Below, one piece after another: positions 44,636 through 53,072 of a stretch of DNA of 56,220 nucleotides. The notes below the pieces were generated by a model that saw only the letters and a list, made by a program, of their open reading frames with translations, did not search any database and was not told where the DNA came from. The stretch lies in assembly GCA_903919145.1 (NCBI GenBank), contig CAIXGW010000066.1, positions 1 through 56,220 on the forward strand, written 5' to 3'. Both the position numbers and the translations under genes were made by a program. Numbering within the stretch: the first letter of the stretch is position 1; each line of letters opens with the position of its first letter. This DNA is from an uncultured Myxococcales bacterium. Its GTDB lineage: Bacteria > Myxococcota_A > UBA9042.

Positions 44636-45604
44636 TCAGCCTTCGGCGCACCAGCCTACCAGCAGCCCCGCCACATTGCGGACCTCGCGCAGACGCCACA
44701 GCGGTGGCTCAAGCCAGGCTTCGGGCGCCGCCTGGCGCAGCGCCGCCGCCACGGCCGCAGCCAGGGCTTCGCTGCTGCCGCTGTGGACCTTGATCGCCAG
44801 GCCCATGCGCCGCCGCGGCAGCGCAATGCAGAACAGGCCCTGGGCCCCCACCTTGACCGCCATCGGCTCGCGGGCGTGGCGCACCACCGACTCGTCCAGC
44901 CGCCCGGTCCCCGAGGTCAGCCACGGCTGCGCAGCCATCGCCGCGCCCACTTGGCCCAGCAGCGGCGCCTGGGCGCCCAGCGCCATCCCCTCGGCCACCG
45001 CCGCCCAACCGCGGGCTATCGCCGTCAGCGGCAGGCAGAAGGTCGGCACGCCGCAGCCATCGACGGCCAGCCGCAGCGGATCGCCACACCACTGGCGGAC
45101 TTGTTCAGCAATGCGGACTTGCAGGGGATGGTCGGGGGCGCGGTAGTCCAGATCCCAGCGCTGCCGAGCCGCAGCCGCCAGCATGAAAGCGTGCTTTCCC
45201 GAGCAGTTGTTGTGGATAGGCCCAAACTCGCCGTCGCTGCGCAAGATCGCGTGGGCGCTGGGCTCGTGGACCGGCGGATGGGTTCCGCAGCGCAGGTCAG
45301 CCTCGGCCACGTCAAACCGCGCCAGCACCTCGCGAACCCAGCGCAAGTGCAGCGGCTCTCCGGAGTGGGAGGCGGCGCCGATCGCCAGCTCCTCTGGGCT
45401 CAGGTTGGGCCGCCCCAGCAGCTCCAAGCACACCGCCAGCTGCAGGGGCTTGGCCGCTGAGCGCCAGGTGGTGTCCAGGTCTGGTCCGACTTGCCAGCTG
45501 ACCTGGCCGTCGACTACGGCCACGGCGGACCAGGGGTGGCGAGCCTCGACCACCTCTGCCAATTTGCCGTGGTAGCCGCCGCGCGTCTGCAAGATCTCTG
45601 GCAT
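44636..45604 (-). CDS. L-asparaginase II family protein
   Basis: 322 residues, matching the Rhizobium etli-type asparaginase II family, which is unrelated to E. coli AnsA/AnsB. Recognisable blocks are SAAKPLQLAVCLELLG (about 52-67), ASHSGEPLHLRWV, the conserved NNCSGKHAFML (about 132-142), DGCGVPTFCLPL (about 183-194) and SGTGRLDESVVRH. It would release ammonia from asparagine. The ribosome site GGAGGAT precedes ATG 45604. It converges on the GST-like gene and diverges from the ParA-like gene. No signal peptide, so cytoplasmic. Confidence 0.88.
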   Translation of the reverse strand: MPEILQTRGGYHGKLAEVVEARHPWSAVAVVDGQVSWQVGPDLDTTWRSAAKPLQLAVCLELLGRPNLSPEELAIGAASHSGEPLHLRWVREVLARFDVAEADLRCGTHPPVHEPSAHAILRSDGEFGPIHNNCSGKHAFMLAAAARQRWDLDYRAPDHPLQVRIAEQVRQWCGDPLRLAVDGCGVPTFCLPLTAIARGWAAVAEGMALGAQAPLLGQVGAAMAAQPWLTSGTGRLDESVVRHAREPMAVKVGAQGLFCIALPRRRMGLAIKVHSGSSEALAAAVAAALRQAAPEAWLEPPLWRLREVRNVAGLLVGWCAEG

Positions 45605-45746
45605 GGCTGATCCTCCGCAGGCTGCAAAGTAGGCGGTTTTGGCCGCGCCCACAATGCTTGCCGCCCCTCATCCCCCACCTTCACCGCGGCGGTCCTGGCG
45701 GTGGCTGCGGCAAAAAAGTTGACGATATGTAGACCTGAGCGATCGT

Positions 45747-46727
45747 ATGGCCGCGCTTGAGTGCGCGCGGTTTGGGGTCGCCATGGCAGCACAGGGTATT
45801 GGGACGGGTCCGCAACTGGCCCAGGGCTTGGGGCAAAGGCTGATGCAAGCTGTGGTTTCTCGGGTGCAGCCCCAGGCGGCCCAGCGCGAGCCCAGTGGCC
45901 CCATCTCTCACCCTTATCTGCAGGCTGCCCCGGCGCGGGCGCAGGTGGTCGCGGTGTGCGCCCAAAAGGGCGGCGTCGGCAAGACCACCACGGCGGTCCA
46001 TCTGGCGGCGGGTCTGGCGATGAACCACGGCATGCGGGTGCTGCTGGTCGATCTGGACAACCAGGGCCACGTGGCCAGCAGCCTGCGCGCCCATCTACGC
46101 GCCAGCGCTGAACAAAGCGTCTCTCAGGCCCTGCTGGGCCTAGATCCGGATCTGCTGCCGGCCGCTGTGCCCACCACCGTCGATGGCCTGCACGTCACCG
46201 GCGCCGACAAGCAGCTGTCCAACGCCGAAGCCCAGTTGGCCACGCGCATGGGCCGCGAGATGATCCTGTCGCGCGGGCTGCGGGCGGCGCGGGGAGTCTA
46301 CGACGTCATCCTGATCGACTGCCCGCCCAACCTGGGTCTGCTGACCCTCAATGCCCTGTTTGCCGCTGATCAGGTGCTGGTACCCTGCGACCTGTCCGTG
46401 CTGGCCCTGGAAGGGGTCGATGACCTGATGCGCACCCTGCAGAACCTGCAGCTGATGTTTGGCCGGGCGCCGCAGCTGCTGGGGCTGCTGCACACCCGCG
46501 TCGATCGGCGCAACCACAAGCAGAATGCGGCGATCCGCCGGGCGCTGGCCCAGTCGTACCAGGGGCTGTCTTTGGACACCGAGATCGGCACCAACACCGC
46601 GCTGCCCGGGGCTCAGCTGGGAGGCCAGGTCGTATTTGTGTCTTCGCCCGAATCGAGCGGTGCGCGCGACTACGCCAGCCTTGCCGCAGAGATCCACGCC
46701 AAGCTGTTTGGCAAGGCGCCCATCTAA
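45747..46727 (+). CDS. ParA/MinD-like ATPase
   Basis: 326 residues. Deviant Walker A CAQKGGVGKTTTA with the signature Lys74 and catalytic-loop Lys79, a switch region LLVDLDNQGHVASSL and Walker B VILIDCPPNLG. The family positions proteins, DNA or appendages by ATP-driven surface binding. No parB or obvious cargo gene lies beside it, and the product after residue 65 is a standard ParA core. The 65-residue N-terminal tail is weakly conserved in character. Start is uncertain: ATG 45747 has no clear ribosome site; ATGs at 45783 and 45843 are in frame. Confidence 0.85.
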   Translation: MAALECARFGVAMAAQGIGTGPQLAQGLGQRLMQAVVSRVQPQAAQREPSGPISHPYLQAAPARAQVVAVCAQKGGVGKTTTAVHLAAGLAMNHGMRVLLVDLDNQGHVASSLRAHLRASAEQSVSQALLGLDPDLLPAAVPTTVDGLHVTGADKQLSNAEAQLATRMGREMILSRGLRAARGVYDVILIDCPPNLGLLTLNALFAADQVLVPCDLSVLALEGVDDLMRTLQNLQLMFGRAPQLLGLLHTRVDRRNHKQNAAIRRALAQSYQGLSLDTEIGTNTALPGAQLGGQVVFVSSPESSGARDYASLAAEIHAKLFGKAPI

Positions 46728-46737
46728 GAGCTTGGGG

Positions 46738-46749
46738 AGAGGCGCCTCT
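46738..46749. other. 12-bp palindrome between convergent genes
   Basis: AGAGGCGCCTCT is a perfect palindrome just after the ParA-like stop. It could be a protein site or chance. Confidence 0.25.
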
Positions 46750-46812
46750 GCTTTCGAGAGCCCGTGGCGGGATGGCTCAGGGGCCTGACCGGCAGCCAGG
46801 CAGCGGCGCGGT

Positions 46813-47328
46813 CTACGGCTCGGCGGCGACCAGGGGGCGCTTGGGCTCGGCAAAGATCGCGTCGAGCTCTACCGCCACATCGTCTTCTTCTTGCGAGCGA
46901 GCGACCGACAGCTCCTTGATCAGCAAAGAGCGCGCCTGATCGAGCATCTTGCGCTCGCCAAAGCTCAGCGGCTTGGTGTACTTGAGCACGCTCAGGTCGC
47001 GCAGCACCTCGGCCACGTCAAAGATCGAGCCGGTGTTGATCTTCTCGACGTAGCCGCGGTAGCGGCGGTTCCACGTCTGGTTGACGCCGTGCGCCGTGCG
47101 GTCCTTCAGGACCCGGTAGATGCGCTCTACTTCGGTGTTGCCAATAACCTTGCGCAGCCCCACCGAGCCGACCTTGGAGACCGGGATCATGATCTTGCGG
47201 TTGGTGTTGATCACGTGGAGCATGTAGAGGATCTCGGTGTTGCCCGCGATCTCCTTGGACTCAATGCCGGTGATTTCGGCCACGCCCTGACCCGGATACA
47301 CAGCGCGGTCGCCAATCTTGAACATCAT
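46813..47328 (-). CDS. CarD/CdnL-family RNA polymerase-binding regulator
   Basis: 171 residues. The N-terminal CarD_CdnL_TRCF domain (about 3-60) contains FKIGDRAVYPGQGVAEITGIE, which contacts the RNA polymerase beta subunit. The C-terminal helical domain includes NQTWNRRYRGYVEKINTGS and DVAEVLRDLSVLK, as in CdnL, the open-complex stabiliser essential in Myxococcus. There is no HMGA-like tail, so it is CdnL-type rather than full CarD. ATG 47328 (followed by a second ATG) sits 8 bp after AGGAG. It has its own promoter and a leader of about 148 bases. Confidence 0.93.
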   Translation of the reverse strand: MMFKIGDRAVYPGQGVAEITGIESKEIAGNTEILYMLHVINTNRKIMIPVSKVGSVGLRKVIGNTEVERIYRVLKDRTAHGVNQTWNRRYRGYVEKINTGSIFDVAEVLRDLSVLKYTKPLSFGERKMLDQARSLLIKELSVARSQEEDDVAVELDAIFAEPKRPLVAAEP

Positions 47329-47443
47329 CTGCGGACTCCTTGCGCGGCTGGCGCGAGACGGAGAGCTGGGAGCGGACGACGGCGGTGAGCGGGAGACTGC
47401 CACACGACGACGATGGGAAGAGCGAAAGCGGCGAAAAGGCCAA

Positions 47444-47472
47444 GGCTGCACAAGAAGAAGGAAGGTGCAGCC
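47444..47472 (-). promoter_or_regulatory. Hairpin at the 5' end of the carD transcript
   Basis: GGCTGCAC and GTGCAGCC form an 8-bp stem around a pyrimidine-rich 13-base loop, about 4 bases after the predicted start of transcription. It could protect the transcript or end readthrough from recR; a TTGGCCTTTT run follows on this strand. Confidence 0.4.
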
Positions 47473-47482
47473 TCACTCGCTC

Positions 47483-47512
47483 AGGATAGCCGATCTGGCC
47501 CTGCCGCGGCAA
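47483..47512 (-). promoter_or_regulatory. Candidate carD promoter
   Basis: On the minus strand TTGCCG (47512-47507), 18 bp spacer, TATCCT (47488-47483). Predicted start near 47476. Confidence 0.4.
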
Positions 47513-47569
47513 ACAAAATCAGCAGGCCCCGGTGGGCACTGCGAGTCGGGCGACCTGCGGCCCTGCCGG

Positions 47570-48193
47570 CTAGCGGCCAATCGGCAGGCGCGAGCGCAGC
47601 GCCCGACCCAGGGTCGCCTGGTCCAGGTACTCCAGGTCTGACCCCTGGGGCACACCGCTGGCGATGCGGGTCACCACAATCGCTTGACCTGAAAAGCGTT
47701 TTCCACGCAACAACCCCAACACGTAGGAAGCCGTGGCCTCGCCTTCGACCGAGATCGAGGTCGCCAGGATCACCTCTTGCGGCGGCGCTGCCTCGACCCT
47801 GGCCAGCAGATCGTCCAGGGTCAGGTCGCGGGGGCCAATGCCCTTGAGCGGCGAGAGTGCCCCGCGCAACACGTGGTAAACACCGCGAAACTCTCCAGAT
47901 CGCTCAATGGCCAGCAGGTCCGGAACATCTTCGACCACGCACAGCACGCCGCGGTCGCGCAGGGGCGACTGGCAGATCCGGCACAGCTCGCCCTCAGCCA
48001 AGTGGTGGCACTGCCGGCAGAAACCCACGGCCTCGTGCACCGTCTGCAGCGCATCGCCCAGCGTGCGCGCGTAGTCGGGCTCCTGACCCAGCACGTGCAG
48101 AGCTAGCCTCTGGGCAGAGCGCTCGCCGACGCCGGGCAGTCGACCCAGCAGGCGTGCAAGCCGTTCAAGGGCGATGGGAAGATTGGCGTCCAC
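47570..48193 (-). CDS. recR: Recombination mediator RecR
   Basis: 207 residues. An N-terminal helix-hairpin-helix (LPGVGERSAQRLALHVL), a C4 zinc finger (Cys59, Cys62, Cys71, Cys74) and a Toprim domain (about 82-170, with VVEDVPDLLAIE and LATSISVEGEAT). RecR works with RecF and RecO to load RecA on gapped DNA. It lies 32 bp after dnaX on the same strand. The ybaB/ebfC gene usually found between dnaX and recR is absent. Confidence 0.97.
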   Translation of the reverse strand: MDANLPIALERLARLLGRLPGVGERSAQRLALHVLGQEPDYARTLGDALQTVHEAVGFCRQCHHLAEGELCRICQSPLRDRGVLCVVEDVPDLLAIERSGEFRGVYHVLRGALSPLKGIGPRDLTLDDLLARVEAAPPQEVILATSISVEGEATASYVLGLLRGKRFSGQAIVVTRIASGVPQGSDLEYLDQATLGRALRSRLPIGR

Positions 48194-48225
48194 GGCACAC
48201 CCTGGTCAGAAAGGCCCCAGTGGGG

Positions 48226-50046
48226 CTACGAATTCTGCTCACCGTCCAGCAGCACGCCGGTGACTTCGCCGCCAAATACAGCTAGCACGGCCTGCACCGC
48301 CGGGTCACTGCGCAGCTGCTGCTCAGTGACTTGGCGCTCGTTGTGGCGGCTGCGCTGGGTCTGGGCGGCGGCCGAGTCGCTGCGGGCCCGCGCGTCAACC
48401 CCAAAGGACACCTGCCACGCGCCCCCGCGGCTGCGCTGCAGGGCCTGGGTGATCCAGCCCACCGCCTCTGGATTGGCCTGGCTGAGCCAGAAATCGTTGG
48501 GCACGCCCAAGCGCAAAGCGCCGTTCTGACAAGACATGACCACCGCTTGCGCCAGCAGCTGCGCCTCGGACGGCCGCTTGAGGTCGGTGTCCAGGACCTT
48601 CTGCAGCGCCACCAGATCGCGGTCGCCAAGCGAGGCTGCGGCCAGGGGAGCATCGGCGCGGGCGGCAAATTCGGCAGGTCGCAGCGGTGCCGCGGCCGTG
48701 CCAGCTGGGGGCGATGGCGACGGGCCGTGGCGCAGCGCGGGGTTGGCGCTGGCCGTCAGACTGGGGGGAGCCGCCCGCGGTGCCTCGGTGCGGCCGCCGT
48801 AAGACGGACCGCCTGCAGGCCGCTGGCCGCCGCCTTGGCCGCCCATGGGCGCAGCGCTGGAAGCCGGGGCCGCCCCGCCGCGACCGCCGCCCAGGCGGGC
48901 CCCAGAGGCCAGCAGCGTCTCTACCCGCGCCGCCAGCTCGGCCACATCGACCAGCGCCGGCGCCCGGCACAGCCGCACCAGCCCCAGCTCCATGGCCAAT
49001 TTGGTGTGGCGCGCTTTGGCCACTTGCTCGGCCAGCTCCAGCAGCACGTGGGCAATCCTCTCCAGATCGCCGTTGGTCGCCGTCTGGCCCAGCTGGCGCA
49101 GCGCCTCGATCTCGCTGTCAGAGCGATCGACCAGCTGGCGCGCCGCCTGGCCGGCCAGCCGCACCACCAGCAGGTCGCGGGCATCCAGGGCCAGGTTGCG
49201 GGCCATGGTCCGCAGGTCCAGTCCGTGGTCGTGGGCCGCCGTCAGCGCCTCGATCGCCTGCACGGAGTCGCGCTGCACCAAGGCCCCCAGCAGCTGGTGG
49301 GTCCGGCCGCGGTCGGCCACGCCCAGCAGGCCCGCCACCATGTCAGCCTGCAGCTTGTCGCCGCCAAAGGCGATCACCTGGTCAAGCACCGACAGCGAGT
49401 CGCGCATCGAGCCGTCGCCCTCTCTGGCCACCAGGAACAGCGCTTCGGGATCGGCAGCCACCCCTTCGCTCTTGCAGATGGCCGCGAGGCTGTCGACCGC
49501 ATCCTGGGCCTTGACCCGGCGAAAGTCATAGCGTTGGCAGCGCGAGCGGATGGTCACCGGCAGCTTTTGCGGATCGGTGGTGGCCAGGATGAACACCACG
49601 TGCTCGGGCGGCTCTTCCAGGGTCTTGAGCAGCGCGTTGGCGGCCTGCTCGGTCAGCATGTGCGCTTCGTCGATGATGTAGATCTTGAAGCGGTCGCGGC
49701 TTGGAAAGTAGTTGACGCCTTCGCGCAGGATGCGGATCTCGTCGATGCCGCGGTTGGAGGCGGCGTCGAGCTCTTGCACGTCGACACAGGCCGATGCAGA
49801 GATCTCTTTGCATGCGTGGCAGATTCCGCAGGGCTTGTCGGTCGGTCCCTCGGCGCAATTGAGCATCTTGGCGACGATGCGCGCCGTCGAAGTCTTGCCG
49901 GTGCCGCGAGCGCCGCAAAACAGCAGGGCGTGGGGGATGCGGTTCATCGCCAGGGCGTTGGTCAGGGCGCGGGCGATGTGCTCCTGGCCCACCAGTCCCG
50001 CCAGGGTCATCGGCCGGTATTTGCGGGCCAGCACCAGGTAAGCCAT
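48226..50046 (-). CDS. dnaX: DNA polymerase III subunits gamma and tau
   Basis: 606 residues. Clamp-loader AAA+ ATPase with MAYLVLARKYRPMTLAGLVGQ start, Walker A GARGTGKTS (45-53), zinc ligands Cys64, Cys73, Cys76 and Cys79, Walker B IYIIDEAHML and an SRC sensor (TIRSRCQRYDF). After about 370 comes a Gly/Pro/Ala-rich linker and a C-terminal domain about 470-606 typical of tau. It couples the clamp loader to the polymerase core. No A-rich slippery heptamer like that of E. coli was noticed, so a short gamma product is not evident. ATG 50046 follows GAGGAGG. Confidence 0.96.
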   Translation of the reverse strand: MAYLVLARKYRPMTLAGLVGQEHIARALTNALAMNRIPHALLFCGARGTGKTSTARIVAKMLNCAEGPTDKPCGICHACKEISASACVDVQELDAASNRGIDEIRILREGVNYFPSRDRFKIYIIDEAHMLTEQAANALLKTLEEPPEHVVFILATTDPQKLPVTIRSRCQRYDFRRVKAQDAVDSLAAICKSEGVAADPEALFLVAREGDGSMRDSLSVLDQVIAFGGDKLQADMVAGLLGVADRGRTHQLLGALVQRDSVQAIEALTAAHDHGLDLRTMARNLALDARDLLVVRLAGQAARQLVDRSDSEIEALRQLGQTATNGDLERIAHVLLELAEQVAKARHTKLAMELGLVRLCRAPALVDVAELAARVETLLASGARLGGGRGGAAPASSAAPMGGQGGGQRPAGGPSYGGRTEAPRAAPPSLTASANPALRHGPSPSPPAGTAAAPLRPAEFAARADAPLAAASLGDRDLVALQKVLDTDLKRPSEAQLLAQAVVMSCQNGALRLGVPNDFWLSQANPEAVGWITQALQRSRGGAWQVSFGVDARARSDSAAAQTQRSRHNERQVTEQQLRSDPAVQAVLAVFGGEVTGVLLDGEQNS

Positions 50047-50102
50047 GGCAGCCTCCTCGAATTGATCCACTGCTTGTGCACAGGAGGACGGCAAAAACGG
50101 TC

Positions 50103-50199
50103 ATGGGCAGGGCCGGCGGCACACGACACCATCGCTACCGTTGCTTCCTCTCGGACCTGGCGGGGTTCACGCGATGTCGTTGCCGCCGGCGCTGCCCAC
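50103..50199 (-). ncRNA. ffs: Signal recognition particle RNA (4.5S type)
   Basis: On the minus strand the SRP core GCCAGGTCCGAGAGGAAGCA (with the Ffh-binding GGAAGCA side and the AGGTC loop side) lies at the tip of a long hairpin. Its outer stem pairs TGGGCAGCGCCGG (near 50198) with CCGGCCCTGCCCA (near 50104). About 97 bases, normal for the short bacterial form. It guides Ffh to signal sequences. It sits directly upstream of dnaX, a common place in proteobacteria. Ends are estimated from the outer stem. Confidence 0.93.
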
Positions 50200-50440
50200 G
50201 ACTGGGCCGGCGCGGGCCGGATGCACCTGGGAATTCAAGTGGTTGGCTTGAAGTCCCGATCTTTTCCTGGCTGGGCCAGTGCTGCCACTGACGGTAGCCG
50301 GGTTCTGCTCCAGGAAGCCGTCGGCGCGGGGCTTGCGGCCGCGAAAACTGCTCCCTTCTCTAATTCAGCCCAAGCCGCGCTGCGGTTCCGTCGCGATCGG
50401 TCGCACACGCGCTGGGCATGTGCTGTCTAGGACCGTCGGG

Positions 50441-50528
50441 CGGAGAGAACGGGATTCGAACCCGTGGTACCCTTTTGAGGTACACCCGCTTTCCAGGCGA
50501 GTACCTTAAACCACTCGGACATCTCTCC
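50441..50528 (-). tRNA. tRNA-Ser(GGA)
   Basis: Minus strand. Acceptor GGAGAGA/TCTCTCC, TG at 8-9, long variable arm (TACC-TCAAAAG-GGTA type), T loop TTCGAAT, discriminator G. Anticodon GGA in CTGGAAA. No encoded CCA. Confidence 0.95.
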
Positions 50529-50619
50529 GTTGTCAGCACCGCGTCTACCCCGTCGCCCTTTCGGGTCGCACAGCAGACGGCTCTGACGCGGAGCCGGAAT
50601 CCGGCAGCGCGGGATGTGG

Positions 50620-50704
50620 CGGAGAGCGAGGGATTCGAACCCCCGATACCTTTCGGTACACCTGATTTCGAGTCAGGCTCCTTCAACCACTCGGACAGCT
50701 CTCC
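50620..50704 (-). tRNA. tRNA-Ser(CGA)
   Basis: Minus strand. Acceptor GGAGAGC/GCTCTCC, long variable arm with GTACCGAAAGGTAT, anticodon CGA in GACTCGAAATC, discriminator G, no encoded CCA. Confidence 0.95.
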
Positions 50705-50973
50705 AAAGTCGCAGGCGACGCGCGGTCGCTTGCTAGGCGCCGTAAGATAGTCGCTCCCGCCGGCGAACGCAAGAGCTTGAGCGGCGCAGGCGCCCCCTGC
50801 CCGACCCGCTCCATCCCGGCAAAATTGCCCAAGCCGGTGAAATCGCAGCCAGGCGCCGCCAGCCGGCCCCCGACACCTGTCTGTTTTTGCAGCCACTTTC
50901 AGACACGCCCGCTCGGCACGGCCTTTGCAACAGCATGCAGATGACCCTGGGCCAACGCCCGCCGAGGTGGAAG

Positions 50974-51621
50974 ATGAAGCGCCGGATGACAACCAGTTCT
51001 TGGGTGCTGACACTGGCTGTGCTTGCCACCTGCGGCGGAGCCAAGGTACAGCTGGACGAGACCACCGCCGAAGGCCACGAGCGCGAGGCGGCCGTGGAGC
51101 GCGAGCTGGCCCAAAAGGAGAAAGCCGCCTATGACCCCAACCGCGCCCAGCTGCGCGAAGTACAGCCGCCGCGGTTTGACGCGGCGACGCCGATGCTGAT
51201 CTCGGTCAACCCCACCGTAGCTCACCTGTCAGCCGCCGAGGCCCACCAGCGCCACTCCCACCAGCACCAACTGGCGGCCATCCAGCTGCAGGCCTTTGAA
51301 GATGAAGCGTGCAAGCCAGTCGAGCCCGCCAGCCGCGCCAGCTGCCCGTCGCTCATCGCCACGGCAGTCGAGCGCCTGCCCAAGGGCATCCGGCTGCGCT
51401 GCGAGCCCGAACAGGTCGATAAGATCTTGGCCGAGATGCGCTGCCACCTGGCCTTTGCCCGCGCCCGCGGCTATGACAGCGCCTATCTATGCCCGTTTGC
51501 CCTCAAAGGGGTGGTCGCGTCGGCAGCCACTGACCGCAGCGGCGTGGACCTGACCGCTGAAGACGCGTCAACGACCAAGATCCTGCACGCGCTGGAGCTG
51601 CGGCCGCCAGAGAGGATGTAG
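50974..51621 (+). CDS. Small exported protein of unknown function, possible lipoprotein
   Basis: 215 residues from ATG 50974, which has a good GAGGTGGAAG site (the frame is open to 50887). A hydrophobic signal (MTTSSWVLTLAVLATCGG) ends with Cys24, a near-lipobox (VLATC; Thr at -1 is unusual). Next comes a charged helical stretch to about 70, then a His/Gln-rich part (AHQRHSHQHQLAA) and a cysteine-containing C-terminal half (CKPVEPASRASCPSLI, RLRCEPEQ, EMRCHLAFA, AYLCPFA). I do not recognise the family. It lies between the tRNA-Ser pair and tadA on the opposite strand. Confidence 0.6.
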   Translation: MKRRMTTSSWVLTLAVLATCGGAKVQLDETTAEGHEREAAVERELAQKEKAAYDPNRAQLREVQPPRFDAATPMLISVNPTVAHLSAAEAHQRHSHQHQLAAIQLQAFEDEACKPVEPASRASCPSLIATAVERLPKGIRLRCEPEQVDKILAEMRCHLAFARARGYDSAYLCPFALKGVVASAATDRSGVDLTAEDASTTKILHALELRPPERM

Positions 51622-51643
51622 GGCGAATTCGCCGGCGGGCAAC

Positions 51644-51662
51644 CGACGGTCGACTACCGTCG
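51644..51662. other. Hairpin between the small exported protein and tadA
   Basis: CGACGGT (51644-51650) pairs with ACCGTCG (51656-51662) around a five-base loop. Likely a terminator shared by the convergent genes; no T tract. Confidence 0.35.
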
Positions 51663-51726
51663 AAGAGGGGCGCCGGGCGCCGCGATCCCACGGGTCACCG
51701 GCAAAGACGCGCCGCCGCCCCCTGCA

Positions 51727-51754
51727 CAGTCAACAGTCAACAGTCGGCAGTCCG
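51727..51754. repeat. 7-bp tandem repeat, four units
   Basis: CAGTCAA, CAGTCAA, CAGTCGG, CAGTCCG head to tail in the convergent intergenic region, 39 bp from the tadA stop. Possible slippage tract. Confidence 0.7.
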
Positions 51755-51792
51755 CTCGGCCGCGGCCAAAGGCAAATCCGCAGCGCTGGCTG

Positions 51793-52254
51793 CTAGCGAT
51801 TGCCGGTCCGCAGCGCTGCAAAGAAGGAAGAGAGCAGCTGGCTCGACTCGTTCCGCCGCACCCCCTCCGAGATAATGAGGCGGTGATTGAGCCGGTCGTC
51901 GTTGCCCAGCGTGTACAGGGACACGGCGGCGCCAGCCTTGGGGTCGCGACAGGCAAACACCAGCCGGCCCAGGCGGGCATTGATGACGGCGCCCATGCAC
52001 ATGGGGCACGGCTCCAGCGTGACGTACAAGGTGCACTCATTAAGGCGCCACGAGCCCAGCGCATGGCCAGCTTGGCGCAGGGCCAGGATCTCGGCGTGGC
52101 CGGTCGGGTCCTGGTCGCGCTCGCGGCGATTGGCTGACGCGGCAATGACGTCGCCCTCGTGGACCAGCACGGCGCCAATCGGCACTTCGCCCTGCCCGCC
52201 GGCTTCAACGGCAAGGCGCAACGCCAGATCCATGTAGGCGGCATCATCGCGCAT
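51793..52254 (-). CDS. tadA: tRNA-specific adenosine deaminase TadA
   Basis: 153 residues. Cytidine-deaminase fold with the zinc/catalytic motif HAE (His53, Glu55) in TGHAEILALR and PCPMC (Cys83, Cys86). It deaminates A34 to inosine in tRNA-Arg(ACG) so that this tRNA can read CGU, CGC and CGA. The tRNA-Arg(ACG) gene lies 147 bp upstream on the same strand. ATG 52254 is chosen for family length; a GTG at 52299 would add 15 residues. No strong ribosome site is seen. Confidence 0.94.
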   Translation of the reverse strand: MRDDAAYMDLALRLAVEAGGQGEVPIGAVLVHEGDVIAASANRRERDQDPTGHAEILALRQAGHALGSWRLNECTLYVTLEPCPMCMGAVINARLGRLVFACRDPKAGAAVSLYTLGNDDRLNHRLIISEGVRRNESSQLLSSFFAALRTGNR

Positions 52255-52400
52255 CAAGGTCGCTTGGCGGTTGTGGGGCGACAGCAGGTGAGCCAGCACG
52301 GTGTACCGCGTTGCAAAAGCGACAACGCCCCGCCCACCGGGAAAGCGAGCGAGGCGTCGGGAGTTCTAGAAATCTGCCGACCACTGGGGTCGCGACAGGG

Positions 52401-52474
<74 letters not shown>

Positions 52475-52549
52475 GTGGGGTACACGGTGCCAGTCCCGCA
52501 AGACCGGCCAAGGCAACGCTGACGCCAGACTGGGCTGGCTGGAGCGCGG

Positions 52550-52639
52550 CGGAGAGGAGGGGATTCGAACCCCTGATAAAGGTTTACCCTCTATAACGGT
52601 TTAGCAAACCGCCGCCTTCAGCCACTCGGCCACCTCTCC
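52550..52639 (-). tRNA. tRNA-Ser(GCT)
   Basis: Minus strand. Acceptor GGAGAGG/CCTCTCC, anticodon GCT in GTTTGCTAAAC, long variable arm (TATAGAGGGTAAACCTTTAT), discriminator G. Confidence 0.95.
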
Positions 52640-52798
52640 GGCGTTTCTGATCTGGCACTGTTTCAGCACTAAGTAGGACCTCACTGCTGTCCCAGCACTC
52701 CGTCTGCACGCTGACCGTGCAATGGCTACGCGTTCTCAGCCTTCTCAGGGCGTTGTCAGCACCGCAAGGGCACTGCGCTCTGAGATGGCTGGCGGCGG

Positions 52799-52886
52799 CG
52801 GGAGAGGAGGGATTCGAACCCCCGGAAGCGTTTTGCACTTCGGCGGTTTTCAAGACCGCTGCCTTCAACCACTCGGCCACTCTCCC
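52799..52886 (-). tRNA. tRNA-Ser(TGA)
   Basis: Minus strand. Acceptor GGGAGAG/CTCTCCC, anticodon TGA in GTCTTGAAAAC, long variable arm around GAAGTGCAAAACGCTTC, discriminator G. The first base is set by the perfect seven-pair acceptor stem. Confidence 0.94.
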
Positions 52887-53072
52887 GGCGAAGGCCCCGT
52901 CCTGTAGCACTTGCGGGCAAGCGCGGGCGGGCGGAGATTTCTTGGTGCTGGGGAATCTTTCTCTTGCGTCGCGCCGGGCACACCGGTTGACGTGGGCCAG
53001 CAGTGTAGCGACTCCGGCCGCAACGCGCAAGCCCCTTGCGCCCATCGCCAGGGGCAGACATGCTTGGCGCCG

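Noticed and set aside
45747..46727. ParA-like gene as part of a chromosome partition (parAB) locus
   Set aside because: No ParB-like gene, parS-like palindromic 16-mer or replication-origin genes are seen next to it.
48226..50046. Programmed frameshift in dnaX producing gamma
   Set aside because: No A-rich slippery heptamer followed by a hairpin was noticed in the GC-rich region where gamma would end.
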